A stretch of 64,000 nucleotides of DNA from CAMLIZ01 sp040758375 (GTDB taxonomy: Bacteria; Pseudomonadota; Gammaproteobacteria; Burkholderiales; Burkholderiaceae_C), in contig JBFLWE010000009.1 of assembly GCA_040758375.1 (NCBI GenBank), forward strand, positions 1-64,000. Direction: 5' to 3'. Below the pieces are notes generated by a model. That model saw nothing but the letters and a program-made list of their open reading frames with translations. It was not told the origin of the DNA and searched no databases. Shown one piece after another: positions 1 to 9,317 of this stretch; the first letter of the stretch is position 1, and the number at the start of each line of letters is the position of its first letter. The translations under genes were made by a program, and so were the position numbers.

Positions 1-2
1 AG

Positions 3-2939
3 CAGGCGGCGCCCGCGCCGGAAGCCGCAGCGTCGGCACCGGCGCAGGAGAAGAAGGCCGACGAGCCCAAGGTCGAGACGATCGTCGTCACCGGCATCCG
101 CCGCAGCCTCGACACCTCGCTGAGCCTCAAGCGCGATTCGCAGGGCATCGTCGACGGCATCGTGGCCGAGGACATCGGCAAGTTCCCCGACACCAACCTC
201 GCCGAGTCGATGCAGCGCATCAGCGGCGTGTCGATCGACCGCAGCAACGGCGAAGGCTCGCGCGTCACCGTGCGCGGCGTGGGCCCCGACTTCAACCTGG
301 TGCTGCTCAACGGCCGCCAGATGCCCACCGCGGCGATCGAGGGCACCAGCGCCTCGAACTCGCGCGCCTTCGACTTCGCCAACCTGGCCTCGGAGTCGAT
401 CGCCGCGCTCGAGGTGTACAAGACCAGCCGCGCCAGCACGCCCGCCGGCGGCATGGGCGCCACGATCAACATCAAGACCGCGCGTCCGTTCGACAACCCC
501 GGCCTGGTGGCGAGCCTGGGCGTCAAGGGCATGCACGACCAGTCGAACGACCGCCTGCCCGACCAGCTGCAAGGCGACAAGCTCACGCCCGAGATCTCGG
601 GCATCTACAGCAACACCTTCGCCGACCGCACCTTCGGCATCGCGCTGTCGGGCAGCTACCAGGAGCGGCATTCCGGCTACAACCAGGCCACGGTGTCCGG
701 CTGGCGCGTGTTCCGCGGCGACGAGAACAACTGGGGCACCATCCCGCAGCCCGGGCAACCCGGCTCGGAAAACATCACCAACCGCCCCGGCCCGAACGAC
801 ATCTACTCGGTGCCGCAGAACATCAACTACAGCGTCAACGGCATCCAGCGCACGCGCATCAACGGTCAGCTGACGCTGCAGTACGCGCCGGTGCGCAACC
901 TCACCGCCACGCTGGACTACACCTACTCCGAGAACAAGCTGCAGACCAAGCGCAACGACATGTCGGCCTGGTTCAACTTCGGGCCCTCGTCCAGCGCGTG
1001 GACCAACGGCCCGGTCGCGGCGCCGATCTTCTACTCCGAGACCATCCCCACGACGGCGGGCGGACCGCTGTCGGACGTGGCCATGGGCGCGGGCCGCTTT
1101 GCCACGCGTAACAAGAACGACTCGGTCGGCCTGAACCTCGCGTGGAAGGCCTCCGACAAGCTGAGCCTGGACTTCGACGCCCACAAGTCCACCGCCACCT
1201 CCGGCCCCGACAGCCCCTACGGCTCCGACGCGGTGCTCGGCACGGCCAGCTTCAACCGCCGCACCACGCGCGTGGATTTCTCCAACGACTTCCCGATCCT
1301 GAGCATCGAGAACACGACGACCGATCCGTCGCAGATGATCATCACCGGCTCGTCGTTCCGCAACAGCTACATGAAGTCGGAGATCGAGCAGCTCCAGCTG
1401 CGCGGCAAGTACAAGTTCGAGAGCGCGTCGCGGCTCGACTTCGGCGTGAGCCTCACCAACGCCAAGAACCGCTCGGCCTACGGCTTCGTGCAAAGCGACA
1501 GCTGGGGCGGCATCCCCGACCCCAACTCGGGCACCAACCCGCCCACGCCCTACGCGCCCGGCGTGTACCCCGACGCACTGTGGTCGCCCGGCAGCGTGAC
1601 GCCGTACTTCGGCGCCTTCGGCAACACCGGCGGGCTGTTCAACCAGATGTTCATCATCGACTTCGACGCGGCGCGCGATTTCGCGGCGCAGCTCACCGGC
1701 AACCCCTCGGCGTATCGGGCGCCGAGCACGTTCTCGGTGGACCGGCGCGTGAAGGAGAAGTCGGACAGCGCGTTCCTGCAGTACAGCACCGACTGGGAAT
1801 GGGGCGTGCCGATGAGCATGGGCGCCGGCGTGCGCTACGAGCGCACCAAGGTCACCTCCAGCGCGCTGGTGCCCATTGCCACCGCGGTCAACTGGGTCGG
1901 CACCAACGAGTTCAGCGTGGTGTTCGGCGCGCCGAACTTCACCACGCTGCAAGGCAAGTACGACTACTGGCTGCCCAGCATCGACTTCGACGCCGACCTC
2001 ACCGACAAGCTCAAGCTGCGTGCGAGCTACGGCGAGACCATCGGTCGCCCGGCCTGGAACAACATCCAGGGCGGCCAGACGCTGGACCAGCTGGCCCGCA
2101 TGGGCGGCGGCACCGGCGCGCAGGGCAACCCGGGCCTGAAGCCGCTGAAGTCGAAGAACCTCGACCTGTCGCTGGAGTGGTACTACGCGAAGAGCAGCTA
2201 CGCCGCGCTGGGCTATTTCGCGAAGAACATCTCCAACTACCCCGGCTTCACCACCGTGACCGCCACGCCGTTCAACCTGCACACGCCCGCCGGCGGCGCC
2301 TGGTTCCAGGAGGCGATTGCCACCGGCGGCTGCGCGGCCAGCGACGGGCAGTGCATCCGCAACTACATCTTCGCCAACTACAACGGCGTGGGCGGCGTGG
2401 ACAGCGCGGCCGGCATCATCCCCGGCCAGCCGGGTGACCCGATCGCCACGTTCCAGATCACGCAGCCGGTGAACCAGCGCTCGGCACGGCTCAACGGTGT
2501 CGAGGTGAACCTGCAGCACCTCTTCGCGGGCACCGGCTTCGGCGTCGCGGCCAACTACACCTGGGTCAACTCGGGCCTGAAGTACAACAACGCCAGCCTG
2601 GGCGAGCAGTTCGCGCTGGTGGGGCTGAGCGACACGGCGAACCTGGTGGCCTTCTACGAAGACGACAAGTTCAACGCACGGCTGGCCTACAACTGGCGCG
2701 ACGAGTTCCTGGCGAGCACGGTCGATGGCCTGGGGCTGCACAACCCGACCTACGTGGAGGCGTACTCGCAGCTCGACATGAGCCTGGGCTACCGCCTGAA
2801 CCAGAACCTGAGCTTCCAGTTCGAAGCGATCAACCTCACCGACGCCACCATGCGCAGCCATGGCCGTCACAAGAACCAGGTGATCGCCGCCACGCAGACC
2901 GGTCGCCGCTTCATGATCGGGGCGCGCTACACGTTCTGA
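3..2939 (+). CDS. TonB-dependent receptor, 5' end cut by window
   Basis: This is an outer-membrane TonB-gated receptor for import of a large substrate, here probably a carbohydrate-type ligand judged from the cluster. The frame is open from the window edge, so the signal peptide is missing. An Ala/Pro-rich stretch is followed by a TonB-box-like ETIVVTG motif at about residues 25-31, then the plug domain (IGKFPDTNLAESMQRISGV, then VTVRGVGPDFNLVLLNGRQ). A long beta-barrel follows and ends in Arg-Tyr-Thr-Phe with the C-terminal Phe typical of barrel proteins. A Cys pair (GGCAASDGQC) probably closes an extracellular loop. About 978 residues are visible. The plug resembles the Xanthomonas/Caulobacter receptor class often found beside tryptophan-halogenase-like and SapC genes, exactly as seen downstream. 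The ligand cannot be read from sequence. Confidence 0.95.
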   Translation, partial: QAAPAPEAAASAPAQEKKADEPKVETIVVTGIRRSLDTSLSLKRDSQGIVDGIVAEDIGKFPDTNLAESMQRISGVSIDRSNGEGSRVTVRGVGPDFNLVLLNGRQMPTAAIEGTSASNSRAFDFANLASESIAALEVYKTSRASTPAGGMGATINIKTARPFDNPGLVASLGVKGMHDQSNDRLPDQLQGDKLTPEISGIYSNTFADRTFGIALSGSYQERHSGYNQATVSGWRVFRGDENNWGTIPQPGQPGSENITNRPGPNDIYSVPQNINYSVNGIQRTRINGQLTLQYAPVRNLTATLDYTYSENKLQTKRNDMSAWFNFGPSSSAWTNGPVAAPIFYSETIPTTAGGPLSDVAMGAGRFATRNKNDSVGLNLAWKASDKLSLDFDAHKSTATSGPDSPYGSDAVLGTASFNRRTTRVDFSNDFPILSIENTTTDPSQMIITGSSFRNSYMKSEIEQLQLRGKYKFESASRLDFGVSLTNAKNRSAYGFVQSDSWGGIPDPNSGTNPPTPYAPGVYPDALWSPGSVTPYFGAFGNTGGLFNQMFIIDFDAARDFAAQLTGNPSAYRAPSTFSVDRRVKEKSDSAFLQYSTDWEWGVPMSMGAGVRYERTKVTSSALVPIATAVNWVGTNEFSVVFGAPNFTTLQGKYDYWLPSIDFDADLTDKLKLRASYGETIGRPAWNNIQGGQTLDQLARMGGGTGAQGNPGLKPLKSKNLDLSLEWYYAKSSYAALGYFAKNISNYPGFTTVTATPFNLHTPAGGAWFQEAIATGGCAASDGQCIRNYIFANYNGVGGVDSAAGIIPGQPGDPIATFQITQPVNQRSARLNGVEVNLQHLFAGTGFGVAANYTWVNSGLKYNNASLGEQFALVGLSDTANLVAFYEDDKFNARLAYNWRDEFLASTVDGLGLHNPTYVEAYSQLDMSLGYRLNQNLSFQFEAINLTDATMRSHGRHKNQVIAATQTGRRFMIGARYTF

Positions 2940-2953
2940 GCCCGGAGCAGCCC

Positions 2954-4498
2954 ATGTCAGACCAGCCCGTCGAGCGCATCGTCATCCTGGGCGGCGGCTC
3001 GGCCGGCTGGCTCACGGCCGGGCTGGTCGCCGCGCGCCACGGCCACCGCCTGCAGGTGACCGTGATCGAGTCGCCCGACGTCGCACCCATCGGCGTGGGC
3101 GAAGGCACCTGGCCCACGATGCGCGACAGCCTGCGCGACATCGGCGTCAGCGAGTCGGACTTCGTGCGCGAGTGCGAAGCCACGTTCAAGCAGGGCTCGC
3201 TGTTCCGCGGCTGGGCCACCGGCGGCGCCGACGACCGCTACTTCCATCCGTTCATGCTGCCTCATGGCTGGGGCGAGGCGCCGTTGGCCGAGGCCTGGCT
3301 GCGCCAGGCCGCCGGCGCCCGCTTCGCCGAGGTGGTGAGCGTGCAGCCCCACCTGTGCCTGCACGGCCGTGCGCCCAGGCAGTTCGGCACGCCCGAGTTC
3401 GCCTCCGTGGCCAACTACGGCTACCACTTCGACGCCGGCAGGTTCGGCCCTTTCCTGCGCAACCACTGCGTGCAGCGGCTGGGCGTGCGCTACGTGCCCG
3501 ACCACATGGTGGCGGTGCAGTCGCACGACAACGGCGACATCGCCGCGCTGCTGACGCGCCAGCACGGCGCCGTGGCCGGCGACCTGTTCATCGACTGCAG
3601 CGGCCTCAACGCCCACCTGCTCGCCGGCCACTACGGCATCGGCTTCGTGCCGGCGCGGCACGTGCTGTTCTGCGACTCGGCGCTGGCGCTGCAGGTGCCC
3701 TACGGCGACCCCTCGGCGCCGATCGCCTCGCAAACCATCTCCACCGCCCAGGCCAGCGGCTGGGTGTGGGACATCGGCCTGCAGACGCGCCGCGGCGTGG
3801 GTCTGGTGTACTCCAGCGAACACGCCGACGACGACTGGGCCCGCCGCACCCTGCTCGACTACATCGCCCGCACCGGCGGCGACCCCGGCGCGCTGCCCGC
3901 GCCGCGCCAGCTGCGCTTCGAGCCCGGCCACCGCAAGACCTTCTGGCACCGCAACTGCCTGGCCATCGGCCTCTCGGCCGGCTTCCTGGAGCCGCTGGAA
4001 GCCTCGGCGCTGGCACTGATCGAATACTCGGCCGAGCTGCTGCGCGAGCAGATGCCGGCCGACCGCGCGGCCATCGACCTGGTGGCGCGCCGCTTCAATG
4101 AGGCCTGCGAGGTGCGCTGGGCGCGCATCGTCGAGTTCCTGAAGCTGCATTACGTGCTGAGCCGACGCGACGACAGCGCTTTCTGGCGCGACAACCGCGA
4201 GCCCGGCTCGGTGCCCGGGCCCTTGCAGGAGCTGCTGTCGCTGTGGCGCCACCGCCCGCCTTCTCGCCATGACTTCGTGCGCCATGACGAGCCGTTTCCG
4301 TCGGCCAGCTGGCAGTACGTGCTCTACGGCATGGGCTTCCGGCCCGTGGCCGGCTTTGCCGCGCCGCCGCACGAGGCCGAGCGCGCCGAGGACTACTTCC
4401 GCGAGACCGCGGCGCTGGCGCGCAAAATGCTCCCCGCGCTGCCCGGCCACCGCGAGCTGATCGACCACGTGCGGCGCCACGACCTGATGCGCATCTGA
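2954..4498 (+). CDS. tryptophan halogenase-family flavoprotein (variant motif)
   Basis: This 514-residue protein belongs to the flavin-dependent tryptophan halogenase family (PF04820). The FAD-binding GGGSAGW lies at about residues 13-19, followed by GVGEGTWPTM. The catalytic Lys of halogenases is present at K79 (ATFKQG). The second signature, WxWxIP, reads W270-V-W272-D-I-G: the Pro is replaced by Gly, whereas the paralogue 3 kb downstream keeps WQWRIP. A GGAG ribosome site sits 7 bases before the ATG, 14 bases after the receptor stop, so co-transcription is likely. In these receptor-linked clusters the natural substrate is generally unknown. The altered motif suggests different chemistry from free-tryptophan halogenation, but this is inference. 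Confidence 0.9.
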   Translation: MSDQPVERIVILGGGSAGWLTAGLVAARHGHRLQVTVIESPDVAPIGVGEGTWPTMRDSLRDIGVSESDFVRECEATFKQGSLFRGWATGGADDRYFHPFMLPHGWGEAPLAEAWLRQAAGARFAEVVSVQPHLCLHGRAPRQFGTPEFASVANYGYHFDAGRFGPFLRNHCVQRLGVRYVPDHMVAVQSHDNGDIAALLTRQHGAVAGDLFIDCSGLNAHLLAGHYGIGFVPARHVLFCDSALALQVPYGDPSAPIASQTISTAQASGWVWDIGLQTRRGVGLVYSSEHADDDWARRTLLDYIARTGGDPGALPAPRQLRFEPGHRKTFWHRNCLAIGLSAGFLEPLEASALALIEYSAELLREQMPADRAAIDLVARRFNEACEVRWARIVEFLKLHYVLSRRDDSAFWRDNREPGSVPGPLQELLSLWRHRPPSRHDFVRHDEPFPSASWQYVLYGMGFRPVAGFAAPPHEAERAEDYFRETAALARKMLPALPGHRELIDHVRRHDLMRI

Positions 4499-4518
4499 CC
4501 CTCACCCCGAAAGCCCCC

Positions 4519-5229
4519 ATGCCCCGCCACGTCGTCCTCAACAACATCGACCACAAGGACCTGCGCATCATCACCGCCCATGGCGAGCGCTATGGCGACG
4601 GCGTGATGGCCGCGGTGACCTTCCCTGCCGAGTTCCGCAACGTGCAGGCGCACTACCCGATCGTGTTCCAGAAGACGCACGACGGCACCAGCTTCCAGCC
4701 CCTGGCGCTGTTCGGTTTTCGCGAAGGGGAAAACCTGTTCCTGCGCAACGGCGGCTGGGACGCCACTTACGTGCCGCTGGCGATCGAGCGCCAGCCCTTC
4801 CTGATCGGCTTCGACGGCGACGAGCCGATCGTTCACCTCGACCTCGACAGCCCGCGCGTCAGCTCGCACGAAGGCGAGCCGGTGTTCCTGCCGTACGGCG
4901 GCATGAGCGAATACCTGGACCGCGTGAGCTCGATGCTGCTGACCATCCACGAAGGCGTGCAAAGCACCCCGGCGTTCGTCAGCGCGCTGCTGTCGCACGG
5001 CCTGCTGGAGCCGTTTGCGCTGGACATCGAGCGCACCGACGGCTCGCAGCAGCGCCTGGCCGGCTTCTACGCCATTCATGAAGAGCGCCTGCAGAAGCTC
5101 GAAGGCCCCGCGCTGGAACAGCTGAACCGCGACGGACACCTGTTGGCCGTGTACATGGCGGTGGCGTCGATGTCGCGCCTGCGCGACCTGATCGACCGCG
5201 CCGAGGCGCGGCCGCGCATGCATGCGTGA
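4519..5229 (+). CDS. SapC family protein
   Basis: This 236-residue protein matches the SapC family (PF07277), first named from an S-layer secretion locus but widespread beside TonB receptors. Recognisable parts are the N-terminal HVVLNNIDHKDLRI region, the central FPAEFRNVQAHYPIVFQK block and the C-terminal GFYAIHEERLQKL segment. No signal peptide or membrane span is evident, so it is probably cytoplasmic. It lies between two halogenase-family genes and overlaps the next gene by 8 bases, so it is part of one operon. The biochemical function is unknown; a role in handling the imported ligand is only inferred from the conserved neighbourhood. Confidence 0.85.
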   Translation: MPRHVVLNNIDHKDLRIITAHGERYGDGVMAAVTFPAEFRNVQAHYPIVFQKTHDGTSFQPLALFGFREGENLFLRNGGWDATYVPLAIERQPFLIGFDGDEPIVHLDLDSPRVSSHEGEPVFLPYGGMSEYLDRVSSMLLTIHEGVQSTPAFVSALLSHGLLEPFALDIERTDGSQQRLAGFYAIHEERLQKLEGPALEQLNRDGHLLAVYMAVASMSRLRDLIDRAEARPRMHA

Positions 5230-6211
5230 GCTGAGCGGCATCGCGCCGCGGCAGATCCCCGAGGAGCTGCTGCGCTCGGCCGAGCCTGTGGTGCTGCGCG
5301 GCCTGGTGCGCGAGTGGCCGGCGGTGCGGGCCGGCGACCCGCCCGGCGGCATCATCGACTACCTGCGCGGCTTCGATGCCGGCGCCACGGTGGGCGCCTG
5401 GTTCGGCCCGCCCGAGATCGAAGGCCGCTTCGGCTACACCGAAGACTTCAGCGGCTTCAACTTCGCGCGCGAGAAGCTGGGCTTCGCGGCCCTGCTGCAG
5501 GCGCTGGAGCGCGCCTTGCTGGCGCCGCACCCGCCCGCCATCTACATGGGCTCCACCACCATCGACACCTGCCTGCCCGGCTTTCGCGCGCACAACGACC
5601 TCGACCTTTCGCCGCACGATGCGCTGTCCAGCCTGTGGCTGGGCAACCGCAGCACGGTGGCCGCGCACTACGACCTGCCCGACAACCTGGCCTGCGTGGT
5701 GGCCGGCCGGCGCCGCTTTACGCTGCTGCCGCCCGACCAGGTGGGCAACCTGTACGTGGGCCCGCTGGAACACACGCTGGCCGGCCAGCCCACCAGCCTG
5801 GTGGACTTTTCGCGGCCCGACCTCGCCCGCTTTCCGCGCTTTGCCGAGGCCCAGCGCCACGCACGGCTGGCCGAGCTGGCGCCAGGCGACGCGATCTTCA
5901 TCCCCAGCATGTGGTGGCACCACGTGGAGGCGCTGGAGTCGGTGAACCTGCTGGTCAACTACTGGTGGCGCCGCACGCCGATGCACATGGACTCGCCGAT
6001 GGGCGCGCTGTTGCACGCCATCATGACCGTGCGCGACCTGCCGCCCGAGCAGCGCCAGGCCTGGCGCCACCTGTTCGACCACTACGTGTTCGACGCCGGC
6101 GAGCACACAGCCGCGCACCTGCCGCCGCCAGCGCGCGACATCCTCGCGCCGCTGGACGACAACACCACCCGCGCCCTGCGCGCGCGGCTGATACGACGAC
6201 TCAACCGCTGA
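5222..6211 (+). CDS. cupin-like (JmjC-like) domain protein
   Basis: The 329-residue product looks like a cupin_8/JmjC-type Fe(II)/2-oxoglutarate oxygenase. The HxD metal motif is H149-Y-D151 (in AAHYDLPDNLACVV), and the second metal His is within WWHHVEAL at about 233-234, the usual spacing for the double-stranded beta-helix fold. The product would hydroxylate a protein or small-molecule side chain. It starts 8 bases inside sapC and is followed after 14 bases by the second halogenase-family gene. Such cupin genes recur in receptor-halogenase-SapC clusters. Substrate unknown. Confidence 0.85.
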   Translation: MRELSGIAPRQIPEELLRSAEPVVLRGLVREWPAVRAGDPPGGIIDYLRGFDAGATVGAWFGPPEIEGRFGYTEDFSGFNFAREKLGFAALLQALERALLAPHPPAIYMGSTTIDTCLPGFRAHNDLDLSPHDALSSLWLGNRSTVAAHYDLPDNLACVVAGRRRFTLLPPDQVGNLYVGPLEHTLAGQPTSLVDFSRPDLARFPRFAEAQRHARLAELAPGDAIFIPSMWWHHVEALESVNLLVNYWWRRTPMHMDSPMGALLHAIMTVRDLPPEQRQAWRHLFDHYVFDAGEHTAAHLPPPARDILAPLDDNTTRALRARLIRRLNR

Positions 6212-6225
6212 AGAGGGAAGCGCCC

Positions 6226-7731
6226 ATGGACACCACGCCACCCAAGCCCGTGCGCAAAGTGGTCATTGCCGGTGGCGGCACCGCCGGCTGGATGGTGGCG
6301 GCCTGCCTGGCCAAGACCATGGGCCGGCTGCTGGACATCAAGCTGGTGGAGTCCGACGAGATCGGCACCGTGGGCGTGGGCGAGGCCACGATCCCGCCGC
6401 TGCAGATCTTTCACCAGCTGCTCGGGCTGGACGAGCGCGAGTTCATGGCCGCCACGCTGGCCACGTTCAAGCTGGGCATCCGCTTCGAGCACTGGCGCGC
6501 GCCCGGCCAGCACTACATCCACTCGTTCGGCATGACCGGCAAGGACCACTGGACCGCCGGCTTCCAGCACTTTTGGCTCGAAGGCCGGGCCCGCGGCCTG
6601 GCGCGCGACTACGGCGACTACTGCCTGGAGCTGCGCGCCGCCGAAGAAAACCGCTTTGCCCACCTGCCGCGCGGCGGCATGAACTATGCCTACCACTTCG
6701 ACGCCACGCGCTATGCCGCATACCTGCGCAAGTTCAGCGAGTCGTTCGGCGCCCAGCGCCTGGAAGGCAAGATCCAGGCGGTGAACCTCGACCCGGCTTC
6801 GCGCCATATCCGCTCGCTGACGCTGGCCTCGGGCGCCGAGGTGGAAGGCGACCTGTTCATCGACTGCACGGGTTTTCGCGCGCTGCTGATCGGCGAGGCG
6901 CTGAAGGTGCCCTACGAAGACTGGTCGCACTGGCTGCCCTGCGACAGCGCGATGGCCGTGCAAACCGCGTCGGTGGGCGATGCCGTGCCCTACACCTGCT
7001 CCACCGCCCACCCCGCGGGCTGGCAATGGCGCATTCCGCTGCAGCACCGCGTGGGCAACGGGCTGGTGTATGCCAGCCGGCACCTGAGCGACGACGAGGC
7101 GCGCAGCCGCCTGCTCGCTCACGTGCAAGGCGAGCTGCTCACCACGCCGCGCGTGCTGAAGTTCAGGCCCGGCCAGCGGCGCGAGGTGTGGCGCGCCAAC
7201 TGCGTGGCCATCGGCCTGGCCAGCGGCTTCATCGAGCCGCTGGAATCCACCAGCATCCACCTGATCCAGCGCGGCACCCTGCGCCTGATGCAGATGTTCC
7301 CCTGCGCCGGCATCAGCCCGGCCGACGTGGCCGAATACAACCGCCAGGCGCAGGACGAGATCGAGCACATCCGCGACTTCGTGGTGCTGCACTACCACGT
7401 GACCGAGCGCGACGACTCGGACTTCTGGCGCTACTGCCGCACGATGCAAGTGCCCGACTCGCTGCGCCACCGCATCGAACTGTTCCGCGACACCGGCCGC
7501 GTGTTCCGCAACCCCAACCACCTGTTCGCCGAAAACTCCTGGGTGCAGGTGATGATGGGCCAGGGCCTCACGCCGCGGCAGCACCATCCGATTGCCGAGC
7601 TGATGGGCGACGAGGAACTGAGCGGGTTTCTCGAAGGCATACGCGGCCCGGTGAACCGCACGCTGGCGCAGCTGCCGGCGCATGAGGCGTATGTGCGGCA
7701 GTACTGCGGGGTGCAGGCCGTGCCGGCCTGA
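6226..7731 (+). CDS. tryptophan halogenase-family flavoprotein
   Basis: This 501-residue protein is a canonical member of the flavin-dependent tryptophan halogenase family. GGGTAGW is at about residues 16-22, GVGEATIPPLQ at 50-60, the catalytic Lys in ATFKLGIRF at K82, and the WxWxIP motif is intact as W266-Q-W268-R-I-P. The ATG was chosen because it follows a GAGGGAAG ribosome site and aligns the FAD motif close to the N-terminus; the frame is open further upstream but that stretch is antisense-like shadow of the cupin gene. It is the last gene of the receptor cluster. A flavin reductase partner is not seen in the window. Confidence 0.92.
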   Translation: MDTTPPKPVRKVVIAGGGTAGWMVAACLAKTMGRLLDIKLVESDEIGTVGVGEATIPPLQIFHQLLGLDEREFMAATLATFKLGIRFEHWRAPGQHYIHSFGMTGKDHWTAGFQHFWLEGRARGLARDYGDYCLELRAAEENRFAHLPRGGMNYAYHFDATRYAAYLRKFSESFGAQRLEGKIQAVNLDPASRHIRSLTLASGAEVEGDLFIDCTGFRALLIGEALKVPYEDWSHWLPCDSAMAVQTASVGDAVPYTCSTAHPAGWQWRIPLQHRVGNGLVYASRHLSDDEARSRLLAHVQGELLTTPRVLKFRPGQRREVWRANCVAIGLASGFIEPLESTSIHLIQRGTLRLMQMFPCAGISPADVAEYNRQAQDEIEHIRDFVVLHYHVTERDDSDFWRYCRTMQVPDSLRHRIELFRDTGRVFRNPNHLFAENSWVQVMMGQGLTPRQHHPIAELMGDEELSGFLEGIRGPVNRTLAQLPAHEAYVRQYCGVQAVPA

Positions 7732-7930
7732 GGCAGCGCGCGATTACGCGGCGAAGCCGGTTCGCAGCGAAAGGCACCGAACTCCGACGATCCAGACACG
7801 GTGCAATCGCCCCAATGCGGCCATTCGAACCGCCGATGTTGCCGCCGAAAAGTGTTCCTTCCGCAGATACGTGACAAACATCGGGGCCTGTATGCGCGGT
7901 ATGCGAGCGGCACGGTCCGAGAGGCGATGT

Positions 7931-8187
7931 TCAGCGCACGTGCGCACCCGACAGCGGCAAGTCGGGCTTGACGGTGGACGGAGGATGGCCGGCCGTTATG
8001 TTGCTCATGCGCACGTGGTATCCCTGCTGAATCAGATCCCACAGCTCTGCCTCCGAACGAACCCGGCGACCTTCCGGGTCATTGCGCGAGTTCGTCTTGT
8101 GGGCAAGGAACATTCCGTCCTCGTAGCGGTGCGGGTCAGAACTAGGCCGACGTTCTTGCCGCGCTTGACGGTGTAGGTGATCTTCAT
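7931..8187 (-). pseudogene. small hypothetical gene with a frameshift
   Basis: Reading from the ATG at 8187 (ribosome site GGAAAGG upstream) gives MKITYTVKRGKNVGLVL. The frame must then shift near 8137-8140 to continue as DPHRYEDGMFLAHKTNSR, then VRSEAELWDLIQQGYHVRMSN, and stop at 7931. The span is 257 bases, one short of a whole number of codons, so a net loss of one base (for example loss of a four-base GACC repeat unit) explains it. The joined protein would have about 85 residues, basic at the start, with no membrane segment. I do not recognise the family. It ends a minus-strand cluster. Sequencing error or a real mutation are both possible. Confidence 0.5.
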
Positions 8188-8273
8188 GAGCAGTTGCCTT
8201 TCCAGGTTGTGAAGGGGTGAGTTGAGTGATGGACGACCGACCGGCAGCCGGCCGCGAAAGGTGTGCCGGCCGC

Positions 8274-9317
8274 TCAGCGCGAATAGGCTTCGATAGGTTC
8301 CATGCTCGCCTTGATGACCCTCAGCGCATCGCCCGGCTGCATGCCCTGGGGAAGTGGCGGCGGGTTCGCGAAGAAGGCATCGGTGATCTCCAGGAGCATC
8401 GAGGCAACCTCCAGGTCGAGCCACAGGTCACACGGATGTATGCCGGAATCAAGTCCACGACGCACCCTGTCGACCAGGCGATTGCTGGACCGCCAGACAG
8501 TGGGACCCGAGCGCTTCAGCCAGGCGGCGCGCAGGCGCTGGGCAGGCGTCTCCAGGCGGGTACGGGCACAGGCCACATGCAGCGCCCCGAGCTTGCATTG
8601 GGGCGTCACCCAGACCCCCGGTGCCATAGCGAGCGGAGGAAACTCGCGGCACGCGGCACCCCTGGCTATGCTGGCAGGAGCCGCCACCAGGGAAGCCAGC
8701 CGCAGCACCTCCACCGTCCGCAGGCCGCAGTTGGTCATGAAGTGCAGGCCGCCCGGCACCAGCCATGCGCCTGCTGCGCCACCCTCGAGCAGATCATCGA
8801 GATCAGCGGTGCCCTTGATGCGATTCACCCGGGTCGACAGAAAGCAGATATTGCCCGGCACGTAGCCCAGGTTGTTGGCCAGTCGGTCCACCGACCAATC
8901 GCTGTCGCTCAGGGTGCCCTGGGTCAGCGCGGTGCCAGAGACGGGGCACACGGTGACCGTGATCTGGCGCAGGTAGTCGGTGGTGATGGCTGCACTGAAC
9001 GGCAGGCTCCGCGCATAGGCGTTAACACGCAGCCGGAGCAGCTTGCGCAGGTACGCATCGGCATGCTTGGCAGGACGGCTCAGGCCGTGCTGATAGCCGC
9101 GCATCATCTCTGCAGAAGGCCACTCGTCCGGCGCATGCATTCGGCACAGGCCCAGGTCCTCGCCCAGCAAGAACGCATAGCGGTCCGACAGCGAATCCTC
9201 CCGGTCAGCTTCAGCGTCCGCGCGGTCGATAGTCGGGAACCCTTGCGGCTGGTCGTGCCAGTAGCGCAGGGGATTGGTCGGCTCAGGGTCGGTGAAGTAC
9301 ATGCCAGGCCTCGCCAT
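8274..9317 (-). CDS. HNH-like endonuclease-type hypothetical protein
   Basis: The gene encodes 347 residues starting at an ATG that overlaps the stop of the upstream gene as TGATG. Around residues 130-185 there is CPVSGTALTQG, then WSVDRLANNLGYVPGNI, then FLSTRVNRIKG. The pattern Asp-Arg, Gly-Tyr-x-x-Gly-Asn, Ser, Asn, Lys resembles the core of HNH-type endonucleases found in phages and islands. Only one clear Cys precedes it, so zinc binding may be lost. The rest is unrecognised: a hydrophilic N-terminal third and a helical C-terminal half containing MTNCGLRTVEVLRLASLVA. No signal peptide. The cluster with an HTH protein and small genes suggests an accessory locus. Function is inferred and uncertain. 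Confidence 0.55.
   Translation of the reverse strand: MARPGMYFTDPEPTNPLRYWHDQPQGFPTIDRADAEADREDSLSDRYAFLLGEDLGLCRMHAPDEWPSAEMMRGYQHGLSRPAKHADAYLRKLLRLRVNAYARSLPFSAAITTDYLRQITVTVCPVSGTALTQGTLSDSDWSVDRLANNLGYVPGNICFLSTRVNRIKGTADLDDLLEGGAAGAWLVPGGLHFMTNCGLRTVEVLRLASLVAAPASIARGAACREFPPLAMAPGVWVTPQCKLGALHVACARTRLETPAQRLRAAWLKRSGPTVWRSSNRLVDRVRRGLDSGIHPCDLWLDLEVASMLLEITDAFFANPPPLPQGMQPGDALRVIKASMEPIEAYSR

Noticed and set aside
2957..4480. Long open frame antisense to the first halogenase gene
   Set aside because: It is an antisense shadow caused by high GC and codon bias; the sense strand has full family motifs.
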